64,000 nt of DNA, taken from contig CM046350.1 in NCBI GenBank assembly GCA_025403435.1, positions 11,661,289 to 11,725,288 on the forward strand, in the 5' to 3' direction. The position numbers and the translations under genes were made by a program. The first letter of the stretch is position 1. Every line of letters begins with the position of its first letter. Source of the stretch: Artocarpus heterophyllus. Lineage: Eukaryota; Streptophyta; Magnoliopsida; Rosales; Moraceae. Under the pieces are notes generated by a model. It did not search any database. It had not been told where the DNA came from and saw only the letters and a program-made list of their open reading frames with translations. Below are positions 46,013 through 57,503 of the stretch, one piece after another.

Positions 46013-48546
46013 GTGACGCCCCGAGGTGGGGGTCAGGGAGTTTTAGATGAATAAAGAAAATAGTATAAATATACGTGAAAAATAAATAAATATCATCGAA
46101 ATAAATAATAACATCGGCGGTCACCGTCACGTGAATGCCACGAAGGTGGGGCCGAGATTCTATTATTATTCGCCATCACGTGGATGTTTACCACGAAGGT
46201 GAGTAGATAAATAAATAAATAAATCATAATATCAATAATACAAAATCATTGAAATTCATCACAAATCATCGTCTCTAAGATAAGTTAAGATATACTATTA
46301 ACAAAGGCAAAAATGACATCAACACTGGGACAAGTCATACAGTACACGCATCATACCACAGTTTTAAAGAGAATACCAGTTCAATCCAAAGAGCCAGGTT
46401 CCGATCCTAGGCCCATCCTTCTTCCTCAACCTGGAAGTATGATTTTAAAAACAGAAAAACGTGAGCGGAAGGCTCAGTAGGATAATTAGTTAAAAACAAG
46501 TTATTTAAAAATAACATTTACAGATAAAATATCATTAATAATCTAATCTCAAGATCTTAATAAAAATCAATTAGTACTTACTTGAATAAAACTTGACAAA
46601 CATCACCGTACGAGTTTTTGGAAATCCGAAAGGAATATCGAAATTCAATTCTTCAAAATCAATCACCAAAATCATTATTAAAGGAAACATTTAAGAAATA
46701 AACTTTGGCCAAATAATTTAAAAGGGGCTACCAAAGAAAGGGATAATAATATCCTACCTCATTAAAATCCAATAACGTAAGCTCCAGATGAAATCCAACG
46801 TATGCTCCACATACGTTCAAAACCTTAAAAACTGTATTTAAGATCAGAAATCATATTTAACAAATATTGTTGATGCTTACCGTTGTCCGGCGTCGGATCA
46901 ACACCCGCATGCGGCTGCGCACATCCTGACTTCTTCTTGGGCTTGCGCCTGACCGGTGGTGTGTACCTACAAGAGGGTTGGTTCGGAGAATAACGAGGTT
47001 AGTCAATAGACAAGGGCTCTCCGATGCTTAAGGCAGGTATTGCTCGGTAGAGGTCGGCAACTAGTTTGGTGTGAAGAAGTCTCTCTCTCTCTAAAACGTC
47101 ATAAATGCATCCTATTTATAGGCCACCACTTGGATCGGGTTTAGGACGGGTTTTGCCCATCACCCGAGTGTCACATCAAGGTGTGTCAGGCAGTAGGTGA
47201 CAAGTGTCGCGTCCATCACCCAATGGATTGGACTCTATCAGACGGCAGCGTATTTGCCTGGTGTTGGCCTACAAGGACGAGTAGTGACGTATTTTTATGA
47301 GTAACATGGTCCGACCCGAGCTACCGTACACCCCGAGGTGGCAGTCTTCTTGGGGGGCGCCCTTGGATGAATGAAAGGCACCTCAAAAAGAAGTATAAAG
47401 CGTTGGGTCGGACAGCGGGCTCCCTGATGTTTGCCGAGCTTGAGTGCCGACCACCAAAGTTAGCGTCCTCGGTGGTGGCGCCGAGCTTACCCTCAACAAA
47501 TATCATTATGTTAATTTAATTATCAGTGTGCCTTTAACTCAAAATATTCATAACCCAAAATCATAATCCTTTTTGTAACATTTCAGAATCATCAAACATT
47601 AAAAACAGTAGTAAAAACATAATTTTTCAAGTCCATGGTCGGCCCGTCGAATACCCAGAACCGGCCTGCCGACCAACCAGGACCGGCCTGTCAAACTTTC
47701 CCAGGTTCGGCCTGCTGACTTGATGAACATCGGCCTGCCGAAGATCAAGTTCGGCCTGCCGAACTGGTAAAAATCTAGGGACCCGAGACTTCAAGTCTCG
47801 ACCTCCCCAAGCTCAAAATTCAAATTTAAAACCTATTTTTCAATTCTCAGATCATGAAAATCATATATAAAGCATAGAAAACCATAATAGAACACATTTA
47901 AAGCATTTTTCCCAAATTTAAACTCAATTTCACCTTTGATTTGAAAATCAAAGAAAAATACAAAAACTTGATTAATTCAGTTTTTGTTCAAATAAAGCTT
48001 AGATTCATTGTAAAACAAGTCCTATAAGCTTAGATTAAACATTATCTAAGCTCATCAAAACTCGGATTGCAAAAATACAAAGAAAATTGAAAAATTGAAA
48101 AAGTTTTAGAATTTTAAAAACTAACCTTGATTCGATCCTTGAATCGTGTTTGTGGTTGCTCAATCACGTTCCCAAGCCTCCAATCTGCTAAACCGAAGCT
48201 TGGGCTCGATTTTGAAACCAAAATTTTTGAGAGAATGAGGGAAAGAAAGAGACGGTGAGAGGGAAAGAGAGAGGCGAGTGAAAGTGAGAGAGAGCAACAG
48301 AGAGAAATGGGAAGGGAAAGGAAAAAGAAAAAGGAAATTTAAAGGCCCAATGACATTTTCGTAAATATGAGAAAAATGTGGGGTAAAATGTCATTTGATA
48401 TTTTTAACACTAAAATTCAAATTTTCAAATAGGACAAATGCAACAAAATCTTTAAATGACTAAAACTATCAACAAAATTTACACTGACACACTTAATAAC
48501 TAAACTTAACATAACTAACCTTGCTTTGAAATTCAAGGGCGTTACA
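46013..48546. mobile_element. Solo LTR (2.5 kb) with perfect 5-bp target duplication
   Basis: The block begins TGTGACGCCC and ends GGGCGTTACA, so it has TG...CA with near-perfect 10-bp inverted ends, of the TGTAACGCCC type seen in plant Ty3/gypsy LTRs. Both flanks are GTATA (46008-46012 and 48547-48551). No internal LTR pair, primer site or polyprotein is present, so it is a solo LTR left by LTR-LTR recombination. It holds a subrepeat cluster at 47640-47770 and a purine-rich tract at 48230-48340. Orientation is undecided. Confidence 0.85.
47640..47770. repeat. CGGCCTGCCGA subrepeats inside the solo LTR
   Basis: About six variants of TCGGCCTGCCGAAC recur at 20-30 bp spacing (near 47640, 47663, 47686, 47707, 47731 and 47751). 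The motif is partly self-complementary (TCGGC...GCCGA). Confidence 0.85.
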
Positions 48547-48551
48547 GTATA

Positions 48552-50407
48552 TATATTGACATTTAATTTCTCTTTTATCTCTTAGTAAGAGTCATTTAGA
48601 GCCGCAGACATAATATGCTTTTTGTGCACAATTTTTTTTTTTTGAAGATAATAGGAACATTTTGTTTTGATAATAGGATCATTTTGTTTTTACTTCTTAC
48701 CTCATTAAATATATAGTCGGTTTGCTATTCTTTTTTTTTTTTGGGTGAAAATACATGCCATATTTTTAAAAGTTGTGTTTATTTATGTTACATTTAGAAA
48801 AGTTTATGTCATATTATTATTCATATTACATGTTAAGTTGTGCCACAAATACACATGTGTGATGTTTATAAAAGTAAATCTTAAAAGATAGTATTTATGA
48901 AAATTTCCCTTTTCTTTTGGAGGATACTTAATTTTAGCTTCTATAATCACCTAAAATAGTTTAAGGTGCTTGTTAAACCTTGTTTTTGAAAAGTTCCTTT
49001 AAAAAACTACTACCCAACAAGTAAAGTTGAGAAGCAGGCCAAGGGTTGTTTTCTTACAGCAGTTTTTACTTAATAATTTAAAATTACTAAACTAATCTTA
49101 ATAATAATACATTATTTTGAATCTATCCATTTTTCCCTAACAAATTAAAATAAATCAACTAACACGTTTAAAAATAATAAGTTAAAGTAATTTTTTATAA
49201 TTTAATTGAAATTAATAAAAAGAAACGTATAGATTCAAAAAATAAAAACAAACGTATCACTTCAAATAAAAATAAAAACAAAAACAAATGTATTGTCCTA
49301 AAAAAACAAATGAATACCTACAAAAAAAAAAAAAACTAATGGCTAATAATAAATTTCTCCTAGAAATCCTGCATCATATTCTCAATAAGCCTGATATTAC
49401 ATATGTTTATGTGAACATATAATTTATCTCATCTAATAAAATTAATTTGTTTTTCTAAAAATATATTAAATAATAGAAAAAAAATTACATTTTTATCATT
49501 TTTAATGTACAAATATTACGTGTGTTAACTTTTAAATTTAAAATTAATTAAAAACTAAAACTATAAATATGCTTAATGAAATATATTTATTTTCGTTATT
49601 ATACATCTCTACAGTAATTTTATACATAGTTTACTAAAACAGCTGTAATTTTGCTTTTAGTTCTCATAGCAGCTTTGAAAAAAATTTACCAAATACCTTC
49701 TTGCTTCTGATCCATAGCACAACACAACACAACAATGTAAAAAGTACTCAAATTCTTTCTACGATTAATAGTTTTCAAGAGAAAATTTTAGTTTAAACTC
49801 AAATTTTTGTGAGAAAAACGGTAAAAAAGTTTAAACTGTGGTCCAAACATAACAATCAAAGCAACAATAATATTATATATAATCAAATCAAATGTTTGTT
49901 TCCATTCCTTTTTTCTCTTTTTTTTTTCCTTTTTTTCACAAACTTTTTTCTTTTGCAATTACATTAACTATCAATTTCAATAACCCTACTTTGAAAACTA
50001 TATCTTTTTATGATATTGCAATTCAATCTAAATTTTAATTAATTATTTATGATATCGGGTTTCTTTTTATATTGTTGATGTGTTGATTGTAACTTACAAA
50101 GTTTCAACATCTATGAGAATGACTACGTTTGTATATTGTACACAATGTTTCATAATAATAAATTTGCAATCTTTATGTTTCCATCGATTATCATAGAGTA
50201 TTTGTAATTTGGTTTTATTGATTATGATATTGAAGATGATCATAACATTGCGATATTTATGATAATTAGCCATATTTGCAAATTTGCGAATACACAAACT
50301 GATAAGCTGTTCAATTATTTTATTAAGGGTACTTATAATCTTTCTCATTTTATTGTTCTTTATAGTCCAATTATTAAGGGTAGTATTATGATTATATATA
50401 GACTTTT
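48552..50407. other. AT-rich intergenic DNA, no gene seen
   Basis: Poly-A and poly-T runs, with a weak foldback design between about 48960 and 49700 (GTGCTTGTTAAACC on the left, TTTACCAAATACC on the right). Nothing coding. Confidence 0.4.
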
Positions 50408-50609
50408 GAGTCTAGATCTACTATCCTATCTTTCTGTCCCCTTGGTTGTCTCCCAGTTAAATTTTGACATATTATTTAAACTCAACAATCTAAATACATA
50501 AATACCTAAATATTGAAAAAATTAAAAAATTCACTTATATGTCAAAATTTTATTGGAGAGACAGTTAAGAGGGCAAAAAAATAGCATAATAGATCTTGAT
50601 TCTGGACTC
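50408..50609. repeat. Foldback MITE-like element, 200 bp
   Basis: The left arm (GAGTCTAGATCTACTATCC onward, about 75 bp) is the imperfect reverse complement of the right arm (ending AGATCTTGATTCTGGACTC). Both arms include TTTTGACAT at the inner side. No coding frame. Confidence 0.6.
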
Positions 50610-50945
50610 TCTGTGGTTTAAAACTAAAACAAAATTTTTGACAACTTTTAATAAAACAGTAATATACAGACTTATGTCATTAATCTAGGCAATAGCGTAA
50701 ACATGCACAAACTATATTTTCAACTAAACTGGGACAATTTCACTTCCTACCCTAATCTTTCACATCCATAAGCACCAAACTTTTAAGTGGCAAACTGGCA
50801 AACCATTCGCTTTTGTTTCCAAGGCTAATATTATAATTGTTTTTTCCTTTCTTATCCTTTTTAGTAAACCGCCGTTTTCCCCCCTCTTTTCCGGCTTAGA
50901 GTTGCAAAAATTTCCTAAAACAAAGTTAACAAAAGTGAGAACATC

Positions 50946-53900
50946 AGTGTGTAATTCAGGGTTCTATAACACCCACCTAATATAAGTTTTAAATACATAA
51001 CATATTGATATTACTCTTAATTATCTACTTATACTTATAATCTAATGTACATAAAGTTAGTATAAAACTATGAAAAAATTTGAACCTTTAAGATTCTTTT
51101 ATAACTAGAGTATAAACTTTAATTTACAAACTTAAACTGGCTGATTTTATATTCACAATATAATATATATCTCAAAATAAAATTAGTCATGTCATATTTA
51201 TAGCCTTTGAAGGCATACAAAATGAAGCAGTAGTAAAAGTCCCAAAACGGGTCAACTTTGTCTATATACAAAAGTCCACAGGTTCAGAGGAGTGTGCCAA
51301 TTAACTATCTAGCATCCTATTGTTGATATTGAGAAATGCCTGCATCTTTATCACCATAACTAAGTGAGTTTATGCACAATAATTTAAATTGATGCATAAC
51401 ATGAATTACTATGCTATGTATGAAACCATAAAAGTCATATTTTTCTTTTTGGAGACATACATTCTACCCCTTTTTGTATAAAACATAACGTGCGCACGAT
51501 TTTTTTTAGGGTTTTCTATAATGGATAGGTTTCTTTTCGTCAATTTCTTTGGACTATTAATGCCGTCATATGATATTCCACAATGCAAGTACCCATCGAG
51601 ACAGCCTCCATCAAGATAATAATAAGGTCCATAAGTCTTCATCAAGACAACATATAAAAAATTGTAAGCCTCCATCGAGACAATACAGTGGAGCAGCCTC
51701 CATCAAGACTTACTAAATTAAATATACCATCCTGTCACAAATAGCCCATAAAACCTCATAAAACTTCTTCTTATATGCACTTTAAATAAACATTTTGTGT
51801 ACGATGTCTTTAATATATAATGCATGCTTACATAATGCTCAAATTACTTATACTCCATAAAGTCATAACCATACATACAAATATTCACAATATTTATGGT
51901 GATGTAGGTGAAATTCTACTCACCTCGCATTATAGAGTAATGTAAATTAATGTCAAGGTTTTCTTTTTCAGATTCGGTGTCCAATCTTTATGAAAATAAA
52001 TGTATATATCTTATTATAACCCATTAAATATATACTAGTCATTTAAGTGTTAAGGAGCTCATTTCAAGTTTGAAATCAAACTTAAATAAAAGAAAGATCA
52101 AGTCCCCATAAACATGTCATTCATAACCTTATAGTTTCTTCAATAAATCCACAATGCTACAACCACATTAAATAGAAAGAAAGATGGTGAAAACTAGAAC
52201 TAAAAGATCTACTAGAACTAAAAGTTCTATTTTAAACCTCTTAACACTTCCTTGCATTTCTTGATAAAAGTAAAGAACTTAGCTTATAAAAATATTGCTA
52301 AAAATAACCACTTTAGTAAAAATCATAATCTTATATAATACAGAGGTTAAAATATTAGACATAAACCTAAAAGATCCTTAAAATACCAAAAATACAAAAA
52401 TTGGTAACATTGAAAAAACCAGTTGGTTTTAAGGGCAAAAGTAGATTTTTTGGTTTCTAAATGGTTCAAAATTTTTTCCAAAAAATTTTGAGCAAAATTT
52501 CCCCTTAATTTTAATACTCTCCTAAGCTTAAAATACATTAAGACAACTTGCAAATAAAATCAAAACTCTAGGGTATTTACAAAACCTCAAATCAACTCCA
52601 AATTCACCAAATTTCACATCGATCATTCTAAATCTTTTCATTCTAACCACGAAATCCTTTTCATTAGATCATTTTCCAATGATTCCCAACCTTGAATAAT
52701 AGTCAAAATATACTTATATCATGTTCAAAATTCAGTTTATACAACCAAAGAAAGAAAACTAAAAATAATTCACAAATTAAACTAAAAACAATTCACAAAT
52801 TCTCACCTTTGTGAAACAACTTACACTCTTCACCACCAATTTCACTTTTCCCACTTTAAAAGATAAAACCAAGGCTTATGGTCTTTCTAAGCACTTAAAA
52901 TAAACTCTAGAAATCTCCAAAAGAATCAGATTGTAGTTTTATCCCTTGTCTTGAAAGATTGAAACTCAAAACTATAAAATCAAACTTACCTTAACTAGTT
53001 TCAGTCTTTCTCTCTTATCATCACCCAAACCTTAATCAAAATACCTATAGATGGGTTAACCATCTTAAACCCAAGCTAAAAATGGAGTATTTCTTTATAG
53101 GAGGGTCAGACTTAGGAGAAAGTGAGCTAAAATAAACTCATCTACTTGCTTAATGCCTTTTAAAGTATCACACATACCTCAAATTACTTAACACTTAAGT
53201 ATTCTCTTGTTAGCTTGATTAGTGTCCCTCGTTTGTAGCTTACACATAAGCTATTTTGTGTCTAAAACACTCATATACAATCCTAATTAAAAGCTAAACC
53301 ATAACCACTCATTTAACTTACTAACTTAGGTATACTCGCTTACACCGAAAATTCAGTATACCAAAAATACTAGTTTCTAAACTTTGATAGTTTTTCACCA
53401 AACTTAACCAAAATTTTTAAATATTTTTCAAATACAGTCAAACATTGAACAATATGATTCATTACTTAATTCCCAACTTGTTATAACCCTAATTAAATAT
53501 GTAAACTTGAATACTAAAAAGGTCACATATTGAGGGTTTCAAGGTAAACTTACCATCAAAATATATATCATCCTCCTATAGGAGACCTTATATCATTCTT
53601 AATAACAGTCTACAAGATTCTATGCCTTACATAAAGTCTCCTTTAATCATTATTCCAAACACATATATAACTTCACTTTACATGAAATGGCATTTTTATC
53701 ATAAACAGTCTTAAAACCTTCACTGAGCTCCGAATTTTAACTTATCCATTATAATTACATATCAAACACCATTAGAATTCAATTTTCTATCTTTTCCCAA
53801 ACCGGATCTATCTTTAAGAAATCCTAAGTCATTTAGCTATATATTCAAATAAAATTGGACAAAACGTACTTTGGAAAATGATATACGCTATTAATATAAT

Positions 53901-54110
53901 CAAACACATCTCAAATGATTATAAAACATTATATAATGCAACTAATATCATAAAATCATGCAATGCGTTGGCTAACAAGTACATGAGAATACTAGGAAAC
54001 ATAGGTTTTATGCCAAAAGAAACGTATTTGATGATGGGTTCTATGCGAAAAGACATTCTCAAGGTTTTAGCTAGAAATTTTGGTTTTTCAACTACCAAGG
54101 TTGCATAGAG
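50946..54110. mobile_element. LTR-derived AT-rich region, ends unresolved
   Basis: It opens with CTATAACACCCACC near 50962, resembling the start of some plant gypsy LTRs. It contains a stretch around 51900-51930 (GTAGGTGAAATTCTACTCAC) and one around 53320-53370 that look like parts of such LTRs. A cluster of CCATCRAGAC subrepeats lies at 51590-51710. No convincing matching end or target duplication was found, so the extent is a guess. Open frames here (51409-51675 and 53878-54108) show no domain. Confidence 0.3.
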
Positions 54111-54544
54111 ATTCAGATGATGGACAATAATTAAGAGATGTCAAGATTTTCTTTCATCATCTAGGTCCCAAAAATCGGGGACTTGAATATCAGATAGGTG
54201 TGGCAATTTGGACTTAACAAAATAACACAATTCGATATTAACCCAACTCAATGATACAAAAGCGTACGATCCAAATTCCCACCTCATGTTATCAAGTAAA
54301 ATCTCAATACCACAATGGTTATGTAGTCTCTCAAATGACAATTCACTTCCACTTGATGTTACTTCTCAATATGACATTGATCTGTATACGACATCCTTTT
54401 CATTCGGCATCATTCTCATGGGACCACCTTTTTTTATGATAATTATTTTGGCATGCAACATATATTTTCAAAACGACAATGAATTTCTTAAAAGATGTCA
54501 TATTTTGCAACATAGCATCCAATTTTTTATATGCAAGTTTTTCT

Positions 54545-55217
54545 TAGGGGTGTTTACAGGTGGGTTTTTTTTTTTCCCAAATCATCGATCAAACTAAAAA
54601 CAAATTTTACTCTTGGATGGTTTGGGGAGTTTGATATATATATTTTTTAAAACCAAATCCAACCAACTCACTCATAAACAGTTTAGGCGGTTTGAGCTTA
54701 ATATTAAAAAAGGTCAATATTTAACAATAATTATAAAATGTCTAAAAATTCACTATTTCAAGTTTTAATATAAACCAAGAACTAAATTAAAATTACAAAT
54801 CAAAGTTTACCAATAAGTAAACTAAAAGATTAAAAGTACAACTGGATAAGATAAAATAACACAATTAAATTTTAAACTTGAATCAAAAGCTTTCCACTTG
54901 GTTCTTTAATTTGATTTTTTTTGTTTATGCTAATGAGTGATGCCTAATTTTGTTTTAATGTGATTAAGGGGAAAATGAAATTATAAAGTGCAAAAAGCTT
55001 CATTTTATATTTGTAGAATTTCTTTTTATGATCAATGAAAAATAACGTATATGGATGTAGTAAAACTTATCTTCTATAAAAATGATGGCCATTTTGGAGG
55101 TTGTTTAGGCGGGCGATGTTGGTGGATGGTTTGAGATGTCCAAATCATTAACCAAACCACTTCAATTATTTGTGTAAAAACTATCCAAATCGTCAAAAAT
55201 AAAAAGAAAACCATCAC
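54545..55217. repeat. Possible truncated hAT-like element
   Basis: It begins TAGGGGTGTTTACAGGTGGG, a typical hAT-type terminus, but no matching CACCCCTA end follows. The inner sequence has GTTTAGGCGG and GGTTTGAG words in both halves. The right part may have been lost when the MULE-like element inserted at 55227. Confidence 0.3.
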
Positions 55218-55226
55218 TTTGGTTTA

Positions 55227-56619
55227 GGGTAAATTACATTGATAGCCTCTGTGTTTTACCCAAATAACAATAACATCCCTTGGACCAAAACTAATCACAT
55301 TGACACTACCTAATTATTTAAAAGAATTATAGAAAGACCCCCTCTATTAGTTGACCATTAGATTTGACCATTAGTTGACCGTTAATTTTATGCAAAATGC
55401 CAAAATTACTCATCCATCTATCATAAAAACATTTTGAGCTATTTATTAACCTAGAAATTATATTTTTGACCTTCTTTGACATTAAAAAATCAGTATAAAT
55501 AATTTGAACACACTTGTAACTATAAATTTCACTCTTATGAACAATTATATCTAAAGTAAGATACAATGCAAAGATTAAAATTATACAGTCTAAAAAAACT
55601 CCACAATTAATGCCCCAAACATATACATACAGATCCACATTTTCAATTTTAAAAAATTAGCCTTTGTATAAACTAATCACACAAAATAATCACAACCACA
55701 CAAACTAATCAAAATCACACATCAATCTCATTAAAACTAAAACAAATTAATTCAAATAAAACCAAAACTAACTAATTCTAATAAAATTATAATTCAATTA
55801 TAAAAAATGTTTATTTTTTGAGAATGAAAAATGTTTATTTAATTTTCATTAACTTTTTAAAAGTTATAAAAAATATAAAAGATATCTTATAAGAAAAAAA
55901 TAAACGCATATATAAAAATTATAAAACTGTTAAGCAAACAAAAAACCCCAATAAAAAAAAACCAAAAAATAAAAAAAACTCCCCCTCTTTCTTTGTGTGG
56001 GCTCAACGAGGAAGGGGTGGCGAGAGGGCATGAGGGCGCGACTTGGTGGAAGGACTGGCAAGGCGGGAGGGTGACTTGGGTGGGTGGCAATTTGGAGGTC
56101 GGGGGCGAGGGCTGGGGGCCACGACGGTTGGGGCTCGTGATTGGGTGGGTGCCAACTTATAGGGGATGCGATTCGGAGGTGAGAGCGATGGGTGAGGGCT
56201 GCGAAGTGTGGGCCTTGCAATTGGGTGGGTGGCGATGATGAGAGACCGATTCGAATGGGGAGGGATGGGCAGAGGCCTTGATGGGTGAGGGCCGACTGGC
56301 GGTGACCGCAACGGCTGGGAGTGACGACGATGGGACGACCATGGTTGTGGCTATCTACTACGTGGGCTAAGTTGTTGGGGAGGGGAAGTGTTGGTTGGGT
56401 TGTGGGCGAAGGGTTATTTGGCTAGGTTAGAATAGTTAGGGTTTTTGGTTTAAATCAATGATTGAGATTTGATGTTTTTAGATTAATGGTTGAGATTAAC
56501 ATGGATATTTTTGTCATATTAACTAAAAATTTAACAAAGTTAAGACCAAAGGGTATCAATATGATTAGTTTTGGTCTAAGGGTTGAGTAAAATACAAGAG
56601 ATATTAGTGTAATTTATCC
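55227..56619. mobile_element. MULE-like element with long TIRs and a G-rich core
   Basis: The left end begins GGGTAAATTACATTGATAG and the right end, read inward, GGATAAATTACACTAATAT. Similarity of the inverted ends continues for about 80 bp, including GACCAAAACTAATCA in both. Flanks TTTGGTTTA (55218-55226) and ATTGATTTA (56620-56628) match at 7 of 9 positions, the target length of Mutator-like elements. The core at 55990-56350 is strongly G-rich on the plus strand, unlike the AT-rich surroundings. No transposase frame is present; long minus frames in the core are Pro/Ser/Arg low-complexity. Confidence 0.65.
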
Positions 56620-56679
56620 ATTGATTTATATTAGTTTGAATTGAATGATTTGGATTGTTTGACAAATTTTTTGCATGCC

Positions 56680-57330
56680 CACAGATGCCATGCAATATGT
56701 TCACGCCGCGTAGTTTTTCAACGCAGACATGTCCATGGGACATTTGTGTAATAACATTTTTCTCGTACGATATCATTTCTCCATATACAATGTCATCTCT
56801 ACGCATGTTTTGGAATCGACCATCTTTCTGTATGCCGCCGACTTTAAATACAACAACATTTTCGCGCCAAATGATATATCTTAGGGCAATTTGTTTTTCA
56901 TCCACGTTATTCCTCATCAGACAATACGTTTACCATACGACATCGTTTCAAAGGACAATATGACATCTATTTTCATACAATATCGTCTTTCCCCATTCAA
57001 CAATACAATTACTTTCGCAAAACATTTTTCTTCAACCGTCATTGTTTTTATACGACAATGGCTTCTTTATACGACTTCGTTTTTACAAAGCAATGAGTAT
57101 TTCATTAATTCATGTGACATTTATCTTTGCTTAGGCAATATTCTTATGCGACAAATATTCTTTCATACAAAGTCGACTTTTTTTTTTTTTTTTATATAAA
57201 TTAGGTTGTAAATATCGCTAAACTAATACCTACAATCAAACAACCCAACAAGTTTTTATATTGTTTTCCGTGCAACATTCTTGTACGACATGATATGATG
57301 AGATCGTTTCATTCAAACGACATCTTTGCA
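56680..57330. repeat. Degenerate TACGACATCGTTT-type repeat tract
   Basis: The words TACGATATCATTT, TACAATGTCATCT, TACGACATCGTTT, TACAATATCGTCT, TACGACAATGGCT and TACGACTTCGTTT recur every 25-40 bp over 600 bp, upstream of the PPDK regulatory gene. The unit is short and diverged, and no clean tandem array remains. Confidence 0.65.
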
Positions 57331-57503
57331 ACGTTGTTGTTGTTGTTTTATTTATTTATTTTTTATTCTTTATTTTTAAATAAAATAAAAGATCTCTTGA
57401 TTCTTCCGTTTTGAGATTTCCTTTATCCATTTTTCCGGCAAATTAAACAAGGAAAAAGAATAAAATATAAACATTTATTTTTTCCCCCTAAACATAGGAA
57501 GAA

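Noticed and set aside
53878..54108. 76-codon plus frame in AT-rich DNA
   Set aside because: Lys/Ile/Asn-rich composition and no recognisable domain; the surroundings look LTR-derived.
56003..56311. 102-codon minus frame rich in Pro, Ser and Arg
   Set aside because: It arises from the G-rich low-complexity core of the MULE-like element and shows no domain.
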